A stretch of 64,000 nucleotides of DNA from Hyparrhenia diplandra. Its lineage: Eukaryota > Streptophyta > Magnoliopsida > Poales > Poaceae. Where the stretch lies: positions 434,001 to 498,000 of the forward strand of contig JADLZK010009384.1 of NCBI GenBank assembly GCA_015847255.1, given 5' to 3'. Positions within the stretch are counted from its first letter, which is position 1; the number at the start of each line of letters is the position of its first letter. The notes under the pieces are model-generated. The model saw nothing but the letters and a program-made list of their open reading frames with translations, made no database searches and was not told where the DNA came from. The position numbers and the translations under genes are program-made. Below are positions 35,593 to 45,485 of the stretch, one piece after another.

Positions 35593-36931
35593 TGTTGGCG
35601 GTCATTATCAAGCATTTAATACCGCCAACTCAGGTTCATTCAAGGGAAATAAACAATCTCATGGTGCATATGCATTTATTTCTAACCTAGTTCCACTTGT
35701 ATTGGTAGAAAACATGTTTTGCAGGTATAAAAGTGGAAACGGTACAAATACGCCTAATCAACAATGAAAGCACGAACCAGGATTGCGCCTTGTCAAGAGG
35801 AGGGCCAACAGTCCGGAATCGGGGCAAAAACGGGCCGATGCACCTACGGGGAATGAACTAAAATGGGGGGAAGTGACACGCGAAAGCCCGGGCTCGAACC
35901 GGGCCAAACCTGGGCGTAGGCCCCCTGCGGCCGTCGCGCAGTGCGGCGGCTCCGATCCCGCCCGCGGCTTTGCTGACTTTCACATGCCGAAATGTTGAGG
36001 CGGTTGCATGTGGTGCAAAACTCGTTTTGGCGCCAATTCTTCCCGCCAAGAGCACCCTAAATATGGCCTCCCTCCATGTATAAATAGAGGGGCACACCCC
36101 CTCTCAAGACATCAATCAACACACACCATCCCACACTTCATCACATTGATCATCATACACATCATTACACTCCATTCACACACTCCACTCCATCGCATTT
36201 AGTACACATTGGAGTAGAGGAAAGGAGCCAAGTTAGAAGTAGAAGGGAGTGAGAGAGGAGGAAGTGTGGAGGAGAGGGATAGCGACCCCTCGCAGCCTCG
36301 AGGCGGACGGAGTTCGAACCTGTCGGCTCCCATCTCCGCACTTGTACCTCTACGGATCATCCTACTGATTTGAGTAAGAGATCCGTGTTCTATCTCCGAT
36401 AATTATCTTCAAGTTTAAAAAATTATTACTTTAATTATACGTTCACCGGTTCGTTGTTTACCATATCGGTAGATGCTCTAGTAGAGGACTCTGATGAAGA
36501 CGGATGCTCCCGGCCAACGCTAGAGTACGTGATAAGTAGTGTAGACGTGGTGTCTAAACTACAAGTCACCCTCGTTTACCAATCACCCACGGTAGTGAGG
36601 TAGGCGCGGTGGTGACGTACTCGTTCGACCTTAGTATTCCTCCACGTCCGGTTGTGCGGTAGTCTGGAGGCCGGACCCTTCCGCGCAGACCGGGGAGAGC
36701 CGGTGGCTACGTGAACGTATAAGAAAAGAAGTAATTTGGCTTTAGGATAATCTGCCGTAGTAGAAACTCACTACCCGATTCACCCTTTCCATCTTCATCC
36801 GGTAGCTAGTCGAGGCGACTTAACGCCCGTTCCCCGTGGAAATCGATACCCCGAACACTTCCGGGTGAAGTGCTACAACGGTATTTCCGTGCGCTTGCGG
36901 ACTATTTCGCTTACGCTAAGAAACACCAACA
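35593..36931 (+). repeat. Element D right LTR
   Basis: This 1339 bp LTR aligns with 29009-30354. The 5' hairpin is at 35594-35629, the TATA box at 36078-36088, and TAGAC-GTGGT-GTCTA at 36542-36556. Confidence 0.95.
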
Positions 36932-36936
36932 GGGAG

Positions 36937-37960
36937 GACCCCACGGAGGTAAGTACCTACCCCCTATCATTTTATTTTATCTCTTAGTTTTTCATTTTCA
37001 TTTCCTTAAAAAATGAAAAGAACAAAAATATGATTCCACTCCAACATGTAGTATAAGGATGCTTAATTTCTCTGAAGTTGAAATGATGAATAGTTGCTCT
37101 GTCTATAGTTCAATTTGCACCTAGTTCATAACATTGTATTCCCCAATGTTTAAGTTTATTGGCTTAACTTGTCTTGTCCTAAAACTTAATGATTTGTGGG
37201 TATGCAAACACATGATTCTTCTCTAAGCTATTGCCGGATATGATATGGTAAAAATAGAATCTACTATGATTTTGTTCTAAGAGAGATTCATCATTCGGAG
37301 AATAATTTCCTAAATTCCTTAATGATCAAAATTCTCATGATAGCCTATGTGAGACACCTTGTCATACGCTTTTGATCAAGATTCACATTCACATTGCCAA
37401 AAATAGGTTATGGGCTAAGCTAGAAAAAATGGACGTGTGTCCGAAAAAACAAAACAATGGGTACTTCGATACCCCCTAAAAAAAAAAAAAAAGAAGAGAG
37501 AGAAGAATAATGGACAAGTGTCCGAGGGCGAGTAGAGCCCACTTCTCTAAAAAGAAATAAGAGCTAGCCCATACCTTATCAAAAAAAATAAAATTTCACT
37601 TGCACATCTTGATCAAGGCTTATGACTTGTTTCTCCTTATGGTTTGCACACACGAGATGATTTAAGGAATCATTACTTAAAAATCTCCGCATGAATGATC
37701 AATCAAAGAATGAATGACTAGTGTTTCTATGAAAACCGTTCTATCTTGCAATAACCCAAGAGTTTGGAGAATGTTATAAGCCCCATACGATTTAAGTAAA
37801 CAAGGATAGATAAACATGCCAATTTATTTAAACAATGGGAGAATACTTTATTATGAGCATGGTACATTTTGAAATATATCGGCATTGTAGCAACTCCTCG
37901 ATCAACAACCAAACACTTAGCTATTTGCTCGGGACGAGCAAAGGTTAAGCTTGGGGGACT
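36937..37960 (+). other. Element C 3' interior, non-coding, with PPT
   Basis: No gene is present. GGAC palindromes occur at 37431-37442 and 37512-37523, the second followed by GGGC-GAGTAGA-GCCC. A perfect 8-bp-stem hairpin TTTGCTCG-GGA-CGAGCAAA (37924-37942) precedes the polypurine tract AAGCTTGGGGGACT that abuts the right LTR. Confidence 0.7.
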
Positions 37961-39337
37961 TGTTGGCGGTCATTATCGAAGTATATTATACCGCCAACCT
38001 TTATCCAATTCATGAGAAAGGGGCAAACTTATGTTACATATACCTTTACTTCTAACCTAGTTCCACTTGTATTGGTAGAAAACATGTTTTGTAGGTATAA
38101 AAGTGGAAACAGTACAAATACGCCTAATCAACAATGAAAGCACAAAACCAGGATTTGCGCCTTATCAAGGGGAGGGCCAACAGCCGGAATCGGGTAAAAT
38201 GGGCCGATGTACCTACGAGAAGATGAGCCAAAATGGGCCAAGAGGTGACACCTAAAAGCCCGGGCTCGAACCGGGCCAAACACAGGGGCCGGCTAGGCGG
38301 CGGCGGCCGGGCAAAGCATGGTCCCGATCCCGCCGCACCTTCGCCGACTTTCACATGCCGAAATATTAACGCGGGAAAGGACGGTTGCAAAGTTTCGTCC
38401 CCGCCAAGAAGACCTCGAAGCAAGGAGAGCCCTCCATTCACTCGTCCCTCTCCACTATATAAAGAGAGGCACCCCCTCACTTGCATCACACACTTGATCA
38501 TTTGATCATTCAATAAATCCCACACTTCACCATGTGATCAACACACACAACCATTCACTCACTCATTGTTTCACTCACACACTCCACTCCACCACTCACA
38601 CTTAGTACACATGGAGTAGAGGAAAGGAGCTAAGTTAAAATTAGAAGGGAGTGAGAGAGGAGGAAGTGTGGAGAAGAGGAGTAGCGACCCCTACGCCTCG
38701 GGTAGACGGAGTTCGAACCACAATCGGCTCCCGTCTCGCATTTGTACCTCTACGGATCATCCTACTTTGGTTTGGGGTAAGAGATCCGTGTTCTAATTCT
38801 GATAATTATCTTGAGTTTGAGTTATTACTTTAATTATACGTTATTTGGTTCGTTGTTTACCATATCGGTAGATGCTCTAGTAGAGGACTCCCGATGAAGA
38901 CGGATGTTCCCGGCCGACGCTAGAGTACGTGATAAGTAGTGTAGGCGTGGTGTCTAAACTACGAATCACCCTCGTTTGCCAATCAGTCCACGGTAGTGAG
39001 GTAGGCGGCAGGTGGTGACAGCCCCTGTTTGACCTTAGTATTCCTCCACGTCCCTGCCAGGCGGTAGTCCGGAGGCCGGACCCTTCCGCGCAGACCGAGG
39101 GAGAGCCGGTGGCTATGTGAACGTATAAGAAAAGAAGTAATTTGGCTTTAGGATAATCTGGCTGTAGTAGAAACTCACTACCCAGTTCACCCTTTCCATC
39201 TTCATCCCGGTAGCTAGTCAAACCCGACTTAACACCCGTTCTCGTGGAAATCGATACCGAACACTTTGGGGTGAAGTGCTACAACGGTATTTCCGTGCGC
39301 TTGCGGACTAATTCGCTTACGCTAAGAAACACCAACA
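37961..39337 (+). repeat. Element C right LTR
   Basis: This 1377 bp LTR aligns with 26986-28347. Here the 5' hairpin is perfect (GTTGGCGGT/ACCGCCAAC, 37962-37998). The GTGGT hairpin reads TAGGC-GTGGT-GTCTA (38942-38956), with a G-T wobble that still pairs in RNA. Confidence 0.95.
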
Positions 39338-39342
39338 ATGCC

Positions 39343-40081
39343 CGCCTCTCCATGAGAAAAAAATATCTGAGAGAGAAAAAAAAAAAAAAAATAGAAAGAG
39401 TATACAGCCCAGGTTCTCCCAAATACTTTCAAAGTCTTAAAAGAGAGATATGTTTCCTACAGGAGCAAAGTAGAATTAGGCTTTCACTTCATTCGCCTCA
39501 TACACCATACACATGCACATGCAGTATGACTCGTGACTTTGGATCCATTGCTTGAACTTACAATATATGCTTAGTAAGTAGATTTAGTTTTCTCCTACCT
39601 ATGAACTCCACATATAAGCCTTAGATATAGGGTGAGAGAGAAGAAGGCATAATGTCCCTCTTGCCTTATTCCAAAAATACAACATATTACGAGAGAAAGG
39701 CAAAACAACCTTATTGCTTCAGTGAGGATCCACCAATACCACAAATGAGAGACTTGAAAGGGTCATACAAAAAGGAACTTTGAGTTTTATTTTGAAAACT
39801 AGCAAAAACTCGGAATGATGGTTGAACAAAGAGTCCGAGACATGGTGCTTGACTTGATTGTTCTATCTTTCAATTGCCCAAGATCCCAAGAAATGGCTAT
39901 AAGCTCCATGGTTAAAGGTAATATGGGTAAGTTGAAGGTTGAAAAGGTTTATTTTAATCCGGAGGAGAAATTTTGTTTGAAAGCATGTGTACTTTTGGGG
40001 CATGCAAGCGTTGTAGCAACTCCCGATCCATTGCTAAGTTTGGCTTTGCTAGGGACTAGCAAAGGGTAAGCTTGGGGAGCT
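39343..40081 (+). other. Element A 3' interior with PPT
   Basis: Non-coding; an 84-codon frame at 39815-40069 has no recognisable domain. It includes a polypurine tract (39356-39390) and a perfect hairpin TTTGCTAG-GGA-CTAGCAAA (40045-40063). The polypurine tract AAGCTTGGGGAGCT abuts the right LTR. Confidence 0.65.
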
Positions 40082-41592
40082 TGTTGACATCTGTTATAGC
40101 ATAATATTAATAGTCAACTAAACATGAAATAAGGGCATAAAATGAATAATCATATAGACTAGGGGCTTTACCGACATAGTTCCACGAGTTTTGGTGATTT
40201 ATATATTTTCGGGGATGAAACAAGAAAAGCCTAGAGTTTGCAAGGAATACAAGGCATAAACATGTTCTAAACATATTCCAAGATGGTACCATTGTAGAGA
40301 GCTCGTCGAGATGATCGAAACGGATATATTGTTCGCTATATTCGAGTCCGTAACCAAAAGATATCACCTACTGAAAGCGAGTTCACTAAAACGGCCATAA
40401 CTTTCTCATCCGGACTCCGTTTTCAGTGAAACACCCCTCTGGAAAGCTATCAATGAGATCTACTCACCCACGAAGGATGGGGCCCAAAAGACCAACTTGG
40501 GGTGCGGCCGCCCTGGCCCATGGGCACGGCCGCCCATACAGGGCCCACCTCGGGGCCTGCTTTGGAGGTTGGTTCAAGGTCGGTTCCAAACTATCATTGA
40601 GGTGGGATCTAGGCCATCTATCAAGGTCGGTTTGATCCTACGGCCATGGTGGCTTGCTTGGCCCCTACTCCACCTCGGGGCTATATAACTGGACCCCCGC
40701 CCTGTGGTGAAACCCTAATTCATTCAATTCATTATCTCCTGACCTGTTGGTCATCGAGGTGTCCCAATGTGAGGACAACCTCTCCACTAGAGAATTAGGG
40801 CTAGACTCTCCAATATAGTAGATTAGCAACTAGAGAGTTAGGGAGAGCGGAGCTACGCTTCGGTTCTGGAGAAGTCTTCAGAGTTTGGTATGTCTTGTAT
40901 CCTTTCTTTGTAAGACATGATATATATATATATATTTATCTTCTCTATTTACTTTCATGCCTTTCATATAATTGGTTAGCATAGTTGTTATGCCTTTGCA
41001 TGGGATCTCCGCTCGCATCGAGTGCTCTAGTTATCATATGTGATTAGAGTAGTAATTAATAGTGTAGACATGGTGTCTAGACTAGAGGTTACCTGAGATT
41101 GCACCCAATCCCACGGATAGTATGTGGTAGCCCGGTGGTGGCAGCCACGATGGCCGGCGTATTCCACCACGTTCCGGTTGGTGTTTGTAGGACCTTGTCA
41201 AAGCTTCCTAGCCCACTTCTCATCCCTTTCTGTGGCTAGTGTTACGATGTCCCAAAGTGCTATGGTATGATTGCTATCATAGAACCTAAGTAATAGAGAA
41301 GTACATAGGAACCTAGATCTCTCCCGCTGTCCTCTCAATGTGCTACTACACATTTATCATAGGAATTCTCTTGTGTGTTATATTATCCATATCTCATTTA
41401 CCCCCTCACTTTAGTCTAGTGGTTTGCTAAGTTAGTAGTCACATGATTGTGAGTTATTAGAATTCTTTAACCAAAGCTTCCCTGTGGATACGATACTCTA
41501 GAATACTCATCCTAGGGAAAAGCTACAATGGTAGGTATTCTGTGCGCTTGTGGAATCCTTCATATTCTTTTAGCACTTAATAAATACCAACA
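40082..41592 (+). repeat. Element A right LTR
   Basis: This 1511 bp LTR aligns with 1857-3336. The 5' hairpin is at 40083-40118, the TATA-like CTATATAA at 40681, and the intact hairpin TAGAC-ATGGT-GTCTA at 41065-41079. The CCGAG duplication follows at 41593-41597. Confidence 0.93.
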
Positions 41593-41867
41593 CCGAGTCA
41601 AAATTGTGGCACGTACACCAACGGCGACATTTATTTAGGCACGGTGGGAGTATATAGGAATTAGACAATCAGTTGCTGGTGTTAAAAGCCTCACTCTGAT
41701 GTGCATTATGTAATCTTTTGTGTAGTTATTATTAGTATTGTGTCCTCTGAAGTCTATAGCTACAGGTTGGACTTGCTATACAATTACCACCATGTGCACA
41801 TGTAGCCATCCGTACAACATCTCAAGGTAGTGGTTCTGTCCTACACATATGGCCACATTGGATTGAG

Positions 41868-42491
41868 GTACACTACTACATTTAATCTTTTATAAGGCAC
41901 TTATCTTTTATTCACCATGGCAGTTTTTTAAAAAACATCACAATTAATGTCTCAATTAACAATGGAAAAAAATGCCACGTTTCATGAGGCCCAGAAGTCC
42001 AACCCAATTCACAATTAGCGGCCCGTTCAGCCCATTAAAATCGACCGACGTATATAAACTGAGGGAGGTGAAAGCCTAATAACTCATTCCCCGCCCACCC
42101 CTAGCCGCCGCTAACTCATTCACGCGGCTGACTCCTCTACCTCCACTTTCGATCGGCCGCCCCCCCACTCACTCTCGCTCTCCCTCTCGCCTCTCTTCCC
42201 TGGCCGGCTGTAGGGCGGCGGCGGTGCGGCGTCTTGGCGGAGGCTCTGCGGCAGTGCGCAAGGTCCAGATCCGCAGCGGCGGTGACGGATCTGGCGGCGC
42301 GGCCCAGATCCGACCCGTTAGGGTTAGGGTTTGGACTTTTTTTTTTTTTTTTTTTTTGGATTAACGATGCCGATTTTCGAAAATGGCCATAAGTAATCCA
42401 TGATTAACTGTGATCTTTGCTCAGGGGACGGTTTTACCACCACCATTAGTCCAAAATACCGCCACCGGAATTCATTAATCCAATAGTGGTA
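41868..42491. mobile_element. CACTA-2: short non-autonomous CACTA-like element
   Basis: The element proper is 41871-42488, flanked by GTA on both sides. Its ends read CACTACTACATTTAATC and, on the minus strand, CACTATTGGATTAATG. The pairing is imperfect but keeps the CACTA terminus. Left-end sequence (CCATGGCAGTTTTTTAAAAAA) and right-end sequence resemble CACTA-3 at 62758-63689. The interior is GC-rich leader-like DNA (42060-42320) without a gene. A 23-base T-run lies at about 42337-42358. Confidence 0.65.
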
Positions 42492-43024
42492 GTACCAATT
42501 CCACCAGGTGATCAACAACCAATCTAGCCCAGTGGTAACAACAGTTACAACAGAACCTTCGTCCCTTAATGTTACACTACTCCATCTAATAATTGTCACA
42601 CTTATTGCAGATTGGACCAACACTCGGATCCGATCCACACTGTACCCACAACCCAACGGTGACCAGGGTGCAGGACCTTCTGGAGGCGGTCAATATGCAT
42701 GATGTTGTCAGCAAATAGGTATGGTACAACCACTCGGATCAGGGAGAGCAGGGATTAGGTAATGACATCCTATGCTCGGAGACACCATCGCCCGATAGTC
42801 CCTTTGACCAAGAAGGTCCCACCCACGGCAATTGCTACAGTACTCCCAAATGGATGTGGATCGTCCATTTTTTCCGATCAAACGGTCATGATCATCTATT
42901 ACCTCCTAGGAGGTAATAGTATTTATTTAATTTTTATTTAATTTTTATTACCTCCTTTCGTCCAAGAAGGTCCCACCCAAATTGTCTTCTCACAGTACAT
43001 TTTGTTGAACTTCAATCCTTATGT
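42492..43024 (+). other. Unassigned, possible 3' exon remnant
   Basis: After an acceptor-like CTTATTGCAG (about 42612), 30 codons read WTNTRIRSTLYPQPNGDQGA... to a stop at 42702. The peptide is unrecognised. Further right, TTACCTCCTAGGAGGTAA is palindromic, and a CAAGAAGGTCCCACCCA unit is repeated at 42809 and 42963. None of this is strong. Confidence 0.3.
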
Positions 43025-43029
43025 ATACG

Positions 43030-43428
43030 TGTCACAAACCAAATCCATTGGTCTGTGGGTGGCACCGAGGTGGTCGTTGGCGCCCTAGCGCGGAGCGTCG
43101 TTGTGAGGAAGATGGGCAGCGCGGTGGCGCTACATGGCTGTGGCGCGTGCGTGCGGCAGCGGCTGCGGCGTGCGTGGGCGTGGAGCGAGGTGGAGACAAA
43201 AACTTAGGGTTAAACCCTATTTTATTTTATTTCTTTCTTGATCGAAAAAGGATACAGCTCCCTTTATATTTATAGGGAGGACTCAACTTGAATCGCAAGT
43301 AATCTGGACTTTTCCTAATTTGACTAAACTTAACCCCTAAGTAATGACGATAGCAAGGACGGCGATGGCAGGCCCTAACCAAGCGCCTCTCCTAGGCCGG
43401 TTGGCCCATCGCACATTGGTGCGTGACA
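43030..43428 (-). repeat. Element E 3' LTR (left copy)
   Basis: This 399 bp LTR is about 90 percent identical by eye to 57981-58380. In minus orientation a TATA box CTATAAATATAAAG lies at about 43264-43277. Confidence 0.88.
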
Positions 43429-43445
43429 TCTCTCCCCTTTTTCCG
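43429..43445 (-). other. Element E polypurine tract
   Basis: Read on the minus strand, GGAAAAAGGGGAGAGA directly precedes TGTCACG of the left LTR. This confirms the minus orientation of the element. Confidence 0.8.
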
Positions 43446-43573
43446 AGCGGCGCGTCCTCGCGCTATTATAGCTTTGATCGTTCGTCGATGTCGCCGGGAA
43501 GGAGATATTGCTGGAGTCGTGGTGGTGGCCATGGTTGTCGCTTGAGATAGCCCCATGGTGTAGCTAGTGTTGG

Positions 43574-43578
43574 GGCCT
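43574..43578. repeat. TSD of solo LTR, left copy (GGCCT)
   Basis: GGCCT lies here and at 45246-45250, on either side of the solo LTR. Confidence 0.92.
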
Positions 43579-45245
43579 TGTTGACGGTCACTAACGACGT
43601 ATTTTTCCCGTCAACTTACTACCATAAAGGGAGTAAAACTATACCTTTTTATACTCATATACATTTATTACTAACATATTTCCACTTGTAGTGTCCAAAA
43701 TATATTTTGTAGTATTTATAATAAATACAGGTGGAAATACGACCAAAATACGCCACCCGAAAGCGTACTTTCAAAGATCACCAAGCCCGTGGTGGAAATG
43801 GGCCAAAAACAGCAAAGTGGACCAAGCCAAGCCAAAGACACAACTTTTCAAGGCGATGGACGCCCGGCCGCCAAAGCCCTGGGCGGGCCGAGCCTAAAGG
43901 GGTGCGGCCGCACCCCTTAAGGGTGCGCCCGCACCCTCCGGGGGGCGGTTGAGCCGAGCCGGCCGGGCGAGGCGGTTCATTCAATGCCAAAACAATCGGT
44001 TCGGGGGTGTCTGCTGGCGGTTCCTTGCACTGGGCGTGTCCATTAGGTCGGTTTAGGGGTATTAGGGTCACTTGGCCACCTCTCTCATGTGTATAAGTAG
44101 CCCTCCTCTCTCCCTCTCTCAACACACACCACTTGGAGTCACGACACCAGCACCACCTCACTCTCCACCACCATCTTCTTCTTCTTCTTCTTCTTTGGTT
44201 AGAGTTGGAGTAGAAGAGCTACAAGGAGGAGCTTGTAATCTAGAAGAAAGAGTGCTTTGGTAATATATATCTTCAATGGATCTTTCTCCTATTTGCAAGT
44301 TCTATTTCTATGATCATGGTCTAACTTATGAATTAGAGTATAGTCTTGTTCATGTTATAGTGTTGATATATGAACTAGCATATAGTTTACATATCATAAT
44401 CTTGACATGTTCATATTCGTTCTTCATCGATCATCGTATGCATAACATGATTATAGATGGGATAACGGTTCGTCGTTCTTTCGGGTTTGCTCTTGTCTTA
44501 GTCCGTCCATCCGTAGGGTGGGGATCCTGGGGGGACAAGAGTACTGCTCTAGTACGCGGGCATGGTGCCCGGTATTACGACACCTTCGAATATGAGAGCA
44601 TGCCACGGTCGCGTGAGGGTAGGCGGCGGTGGTGGTCGTGACAGACCGTCCGGTCCCTTGTAATCCCTCCTCGTTCGCAAGTAATGTAGGAGTTCGTAAA
44701 TGCTTCCCATTGGGCCGGATGGTACAGGGGAGTCTCCCTGTTATCCTAGACATAACCATGCTTATATCGTGTTAGCATATGATCCTAACTATTCATTTGT
44801 ATGACCATGACTAGAATACATTAGAATACTCCATAGGACATTCATTTATTCTTTATCTATTTTCTTTATCCTTTCAAGGTGGATTCCAATGTGTGTGTCA
44901 CACTATCTATAAACCGTATTGCTTACCCCTGTTATGATTAAGTTGGACTTAGCGTGCACACATTCCATTATCCAGATGCCATGCTAGCTTCTTATATACA
45001 AGCCTTCCTTTGGGAAAATATAAATAACGATACCCTGAATACTTAGGGTGAAATGCTACAATGATAGATCCGTGCGCTTTGCGGATGAAATATCAACTAT
45101 GGCAAGATCTATCACCGTTGATTGAAAGTGCGTTATCACCGACACGGTGGATCCACTTAGTGATATCAACGGCACGTTTCCTAGCGTCACCATTAGAGAT
45201 GGGTTCTAAACCTATTTCTAGTGATTGCGCTAAGAAACGCCAACA
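43579..45245 (+). mobile_element. Solo LTR of an Athila-like family
   Basis: A single 1667 bp LTR runs from TGTTGACG to CGCCAACA with an exact GGCCT duplication and no interior, the product of LTR-LTR recombination. It has the 5' hairpin GTTGACGG/CCGTCAAC (43580-43615), a TATA-like GTATAAGTAG at 44091-44100, and the hairpin CGGGC-ATGGT-GCCCG (44557-44571). The sequence GATACCCTGAATACTTAGGGT lies near 45030. It represents a different family from A to D but shares all these modules. Confidence 0.93.
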
Positions 45246-45250
45246 GGCCT

Positions 45251-45480
45251 TGCACATGGATGTAGCAATGGGCCGACGTTGGGGTCGGTGTCGATGTCGA
45301 GGAGAACGGTGACGTTTAGGTGCTGCTCCAGGAAGTCGATGTGCTGCAGCTTGGTGGTAGACGCGTGCTTGTCACTTGAGGCACCGGTGATCACGTTGGC
45401 GTGGGCACCCGGCGTTGTTGGCGTGGCGTTGTCGTTGCGCGACGTCGGACAACCACCCCACGAGCTGCAACGTTGCTACT
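45251..45480 (-). pseudogene. Element E captured gene, 3' part
   Basis: On the minus strand the host-derived frame resumes after the F insertion (LVATLQLVGWLSDVAQ..., then a stop). In a shifted frame it continues as TTKLQHIDFLEQHLNVTVLL. It is contiguous with 57660-57936 once element F is taken out. The C-terminal part is unrecognised. Confidence 0.45.
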
Positions 45481-45485
45481 AGCGT

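Larger units (their letters stand above)
29009..36931 (+). mobile_element. Element D: Athila-like LTR retrotransposon nested in C
   Basis: LTRs lie at 29009-30354 and 35593-36931, with TSD GGGAG and a tRNA-Asp primer site. The interior retains the best gag of the group, a decayed pre-RT and RT segment, and a non-coding 3' part collinear with element B. A truncated LTR piece of a further family sits inside (31480-31983). Very high LTR similarity and its nested position make it the youngest insertion in the left block. Confidence 0.95.
26986..39337 (+). mobile_element. Element C: Athila-like element, internally deleted, split by D
   Basis: LTRs lie at 26986-28347 and 37961-39337, with TSD ATGCC and a tRNA-Asp primer site. 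Removing element D leaves only about 1.7 kb of interior: a gag remnant followed by the non-coding 3' part. It therefore lost most of its coding region and must have moved in trans. Its LTRs are close relatives of those of D, with a different 5' end. Confidence 0.95.
1857..41592 (+). mobile_element. Element A: outer Athila-like LTR retrotransposon, interrupted
   Basis: The element is bounded by LTRs at 1857-3336 and 40082-41592 with TSD CCGAG. The nested CACTA transposon, element B and element C (with D inside it) account for about 31.8 kb. Without them the element is about 7.9 kb with about 5 kb of internal sequence. No gag, protease, RT or integrase can be recognised, so it looks like a large non-autonomous (LARD-type) derivative. 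The tRNA-Asp-like primer site and TGTTG/CAACA ends relate it to B, C and D, two of which keep Athila-style gag or pol remnants. It is the oldest insertion in its stack. Confidence 0.93.
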
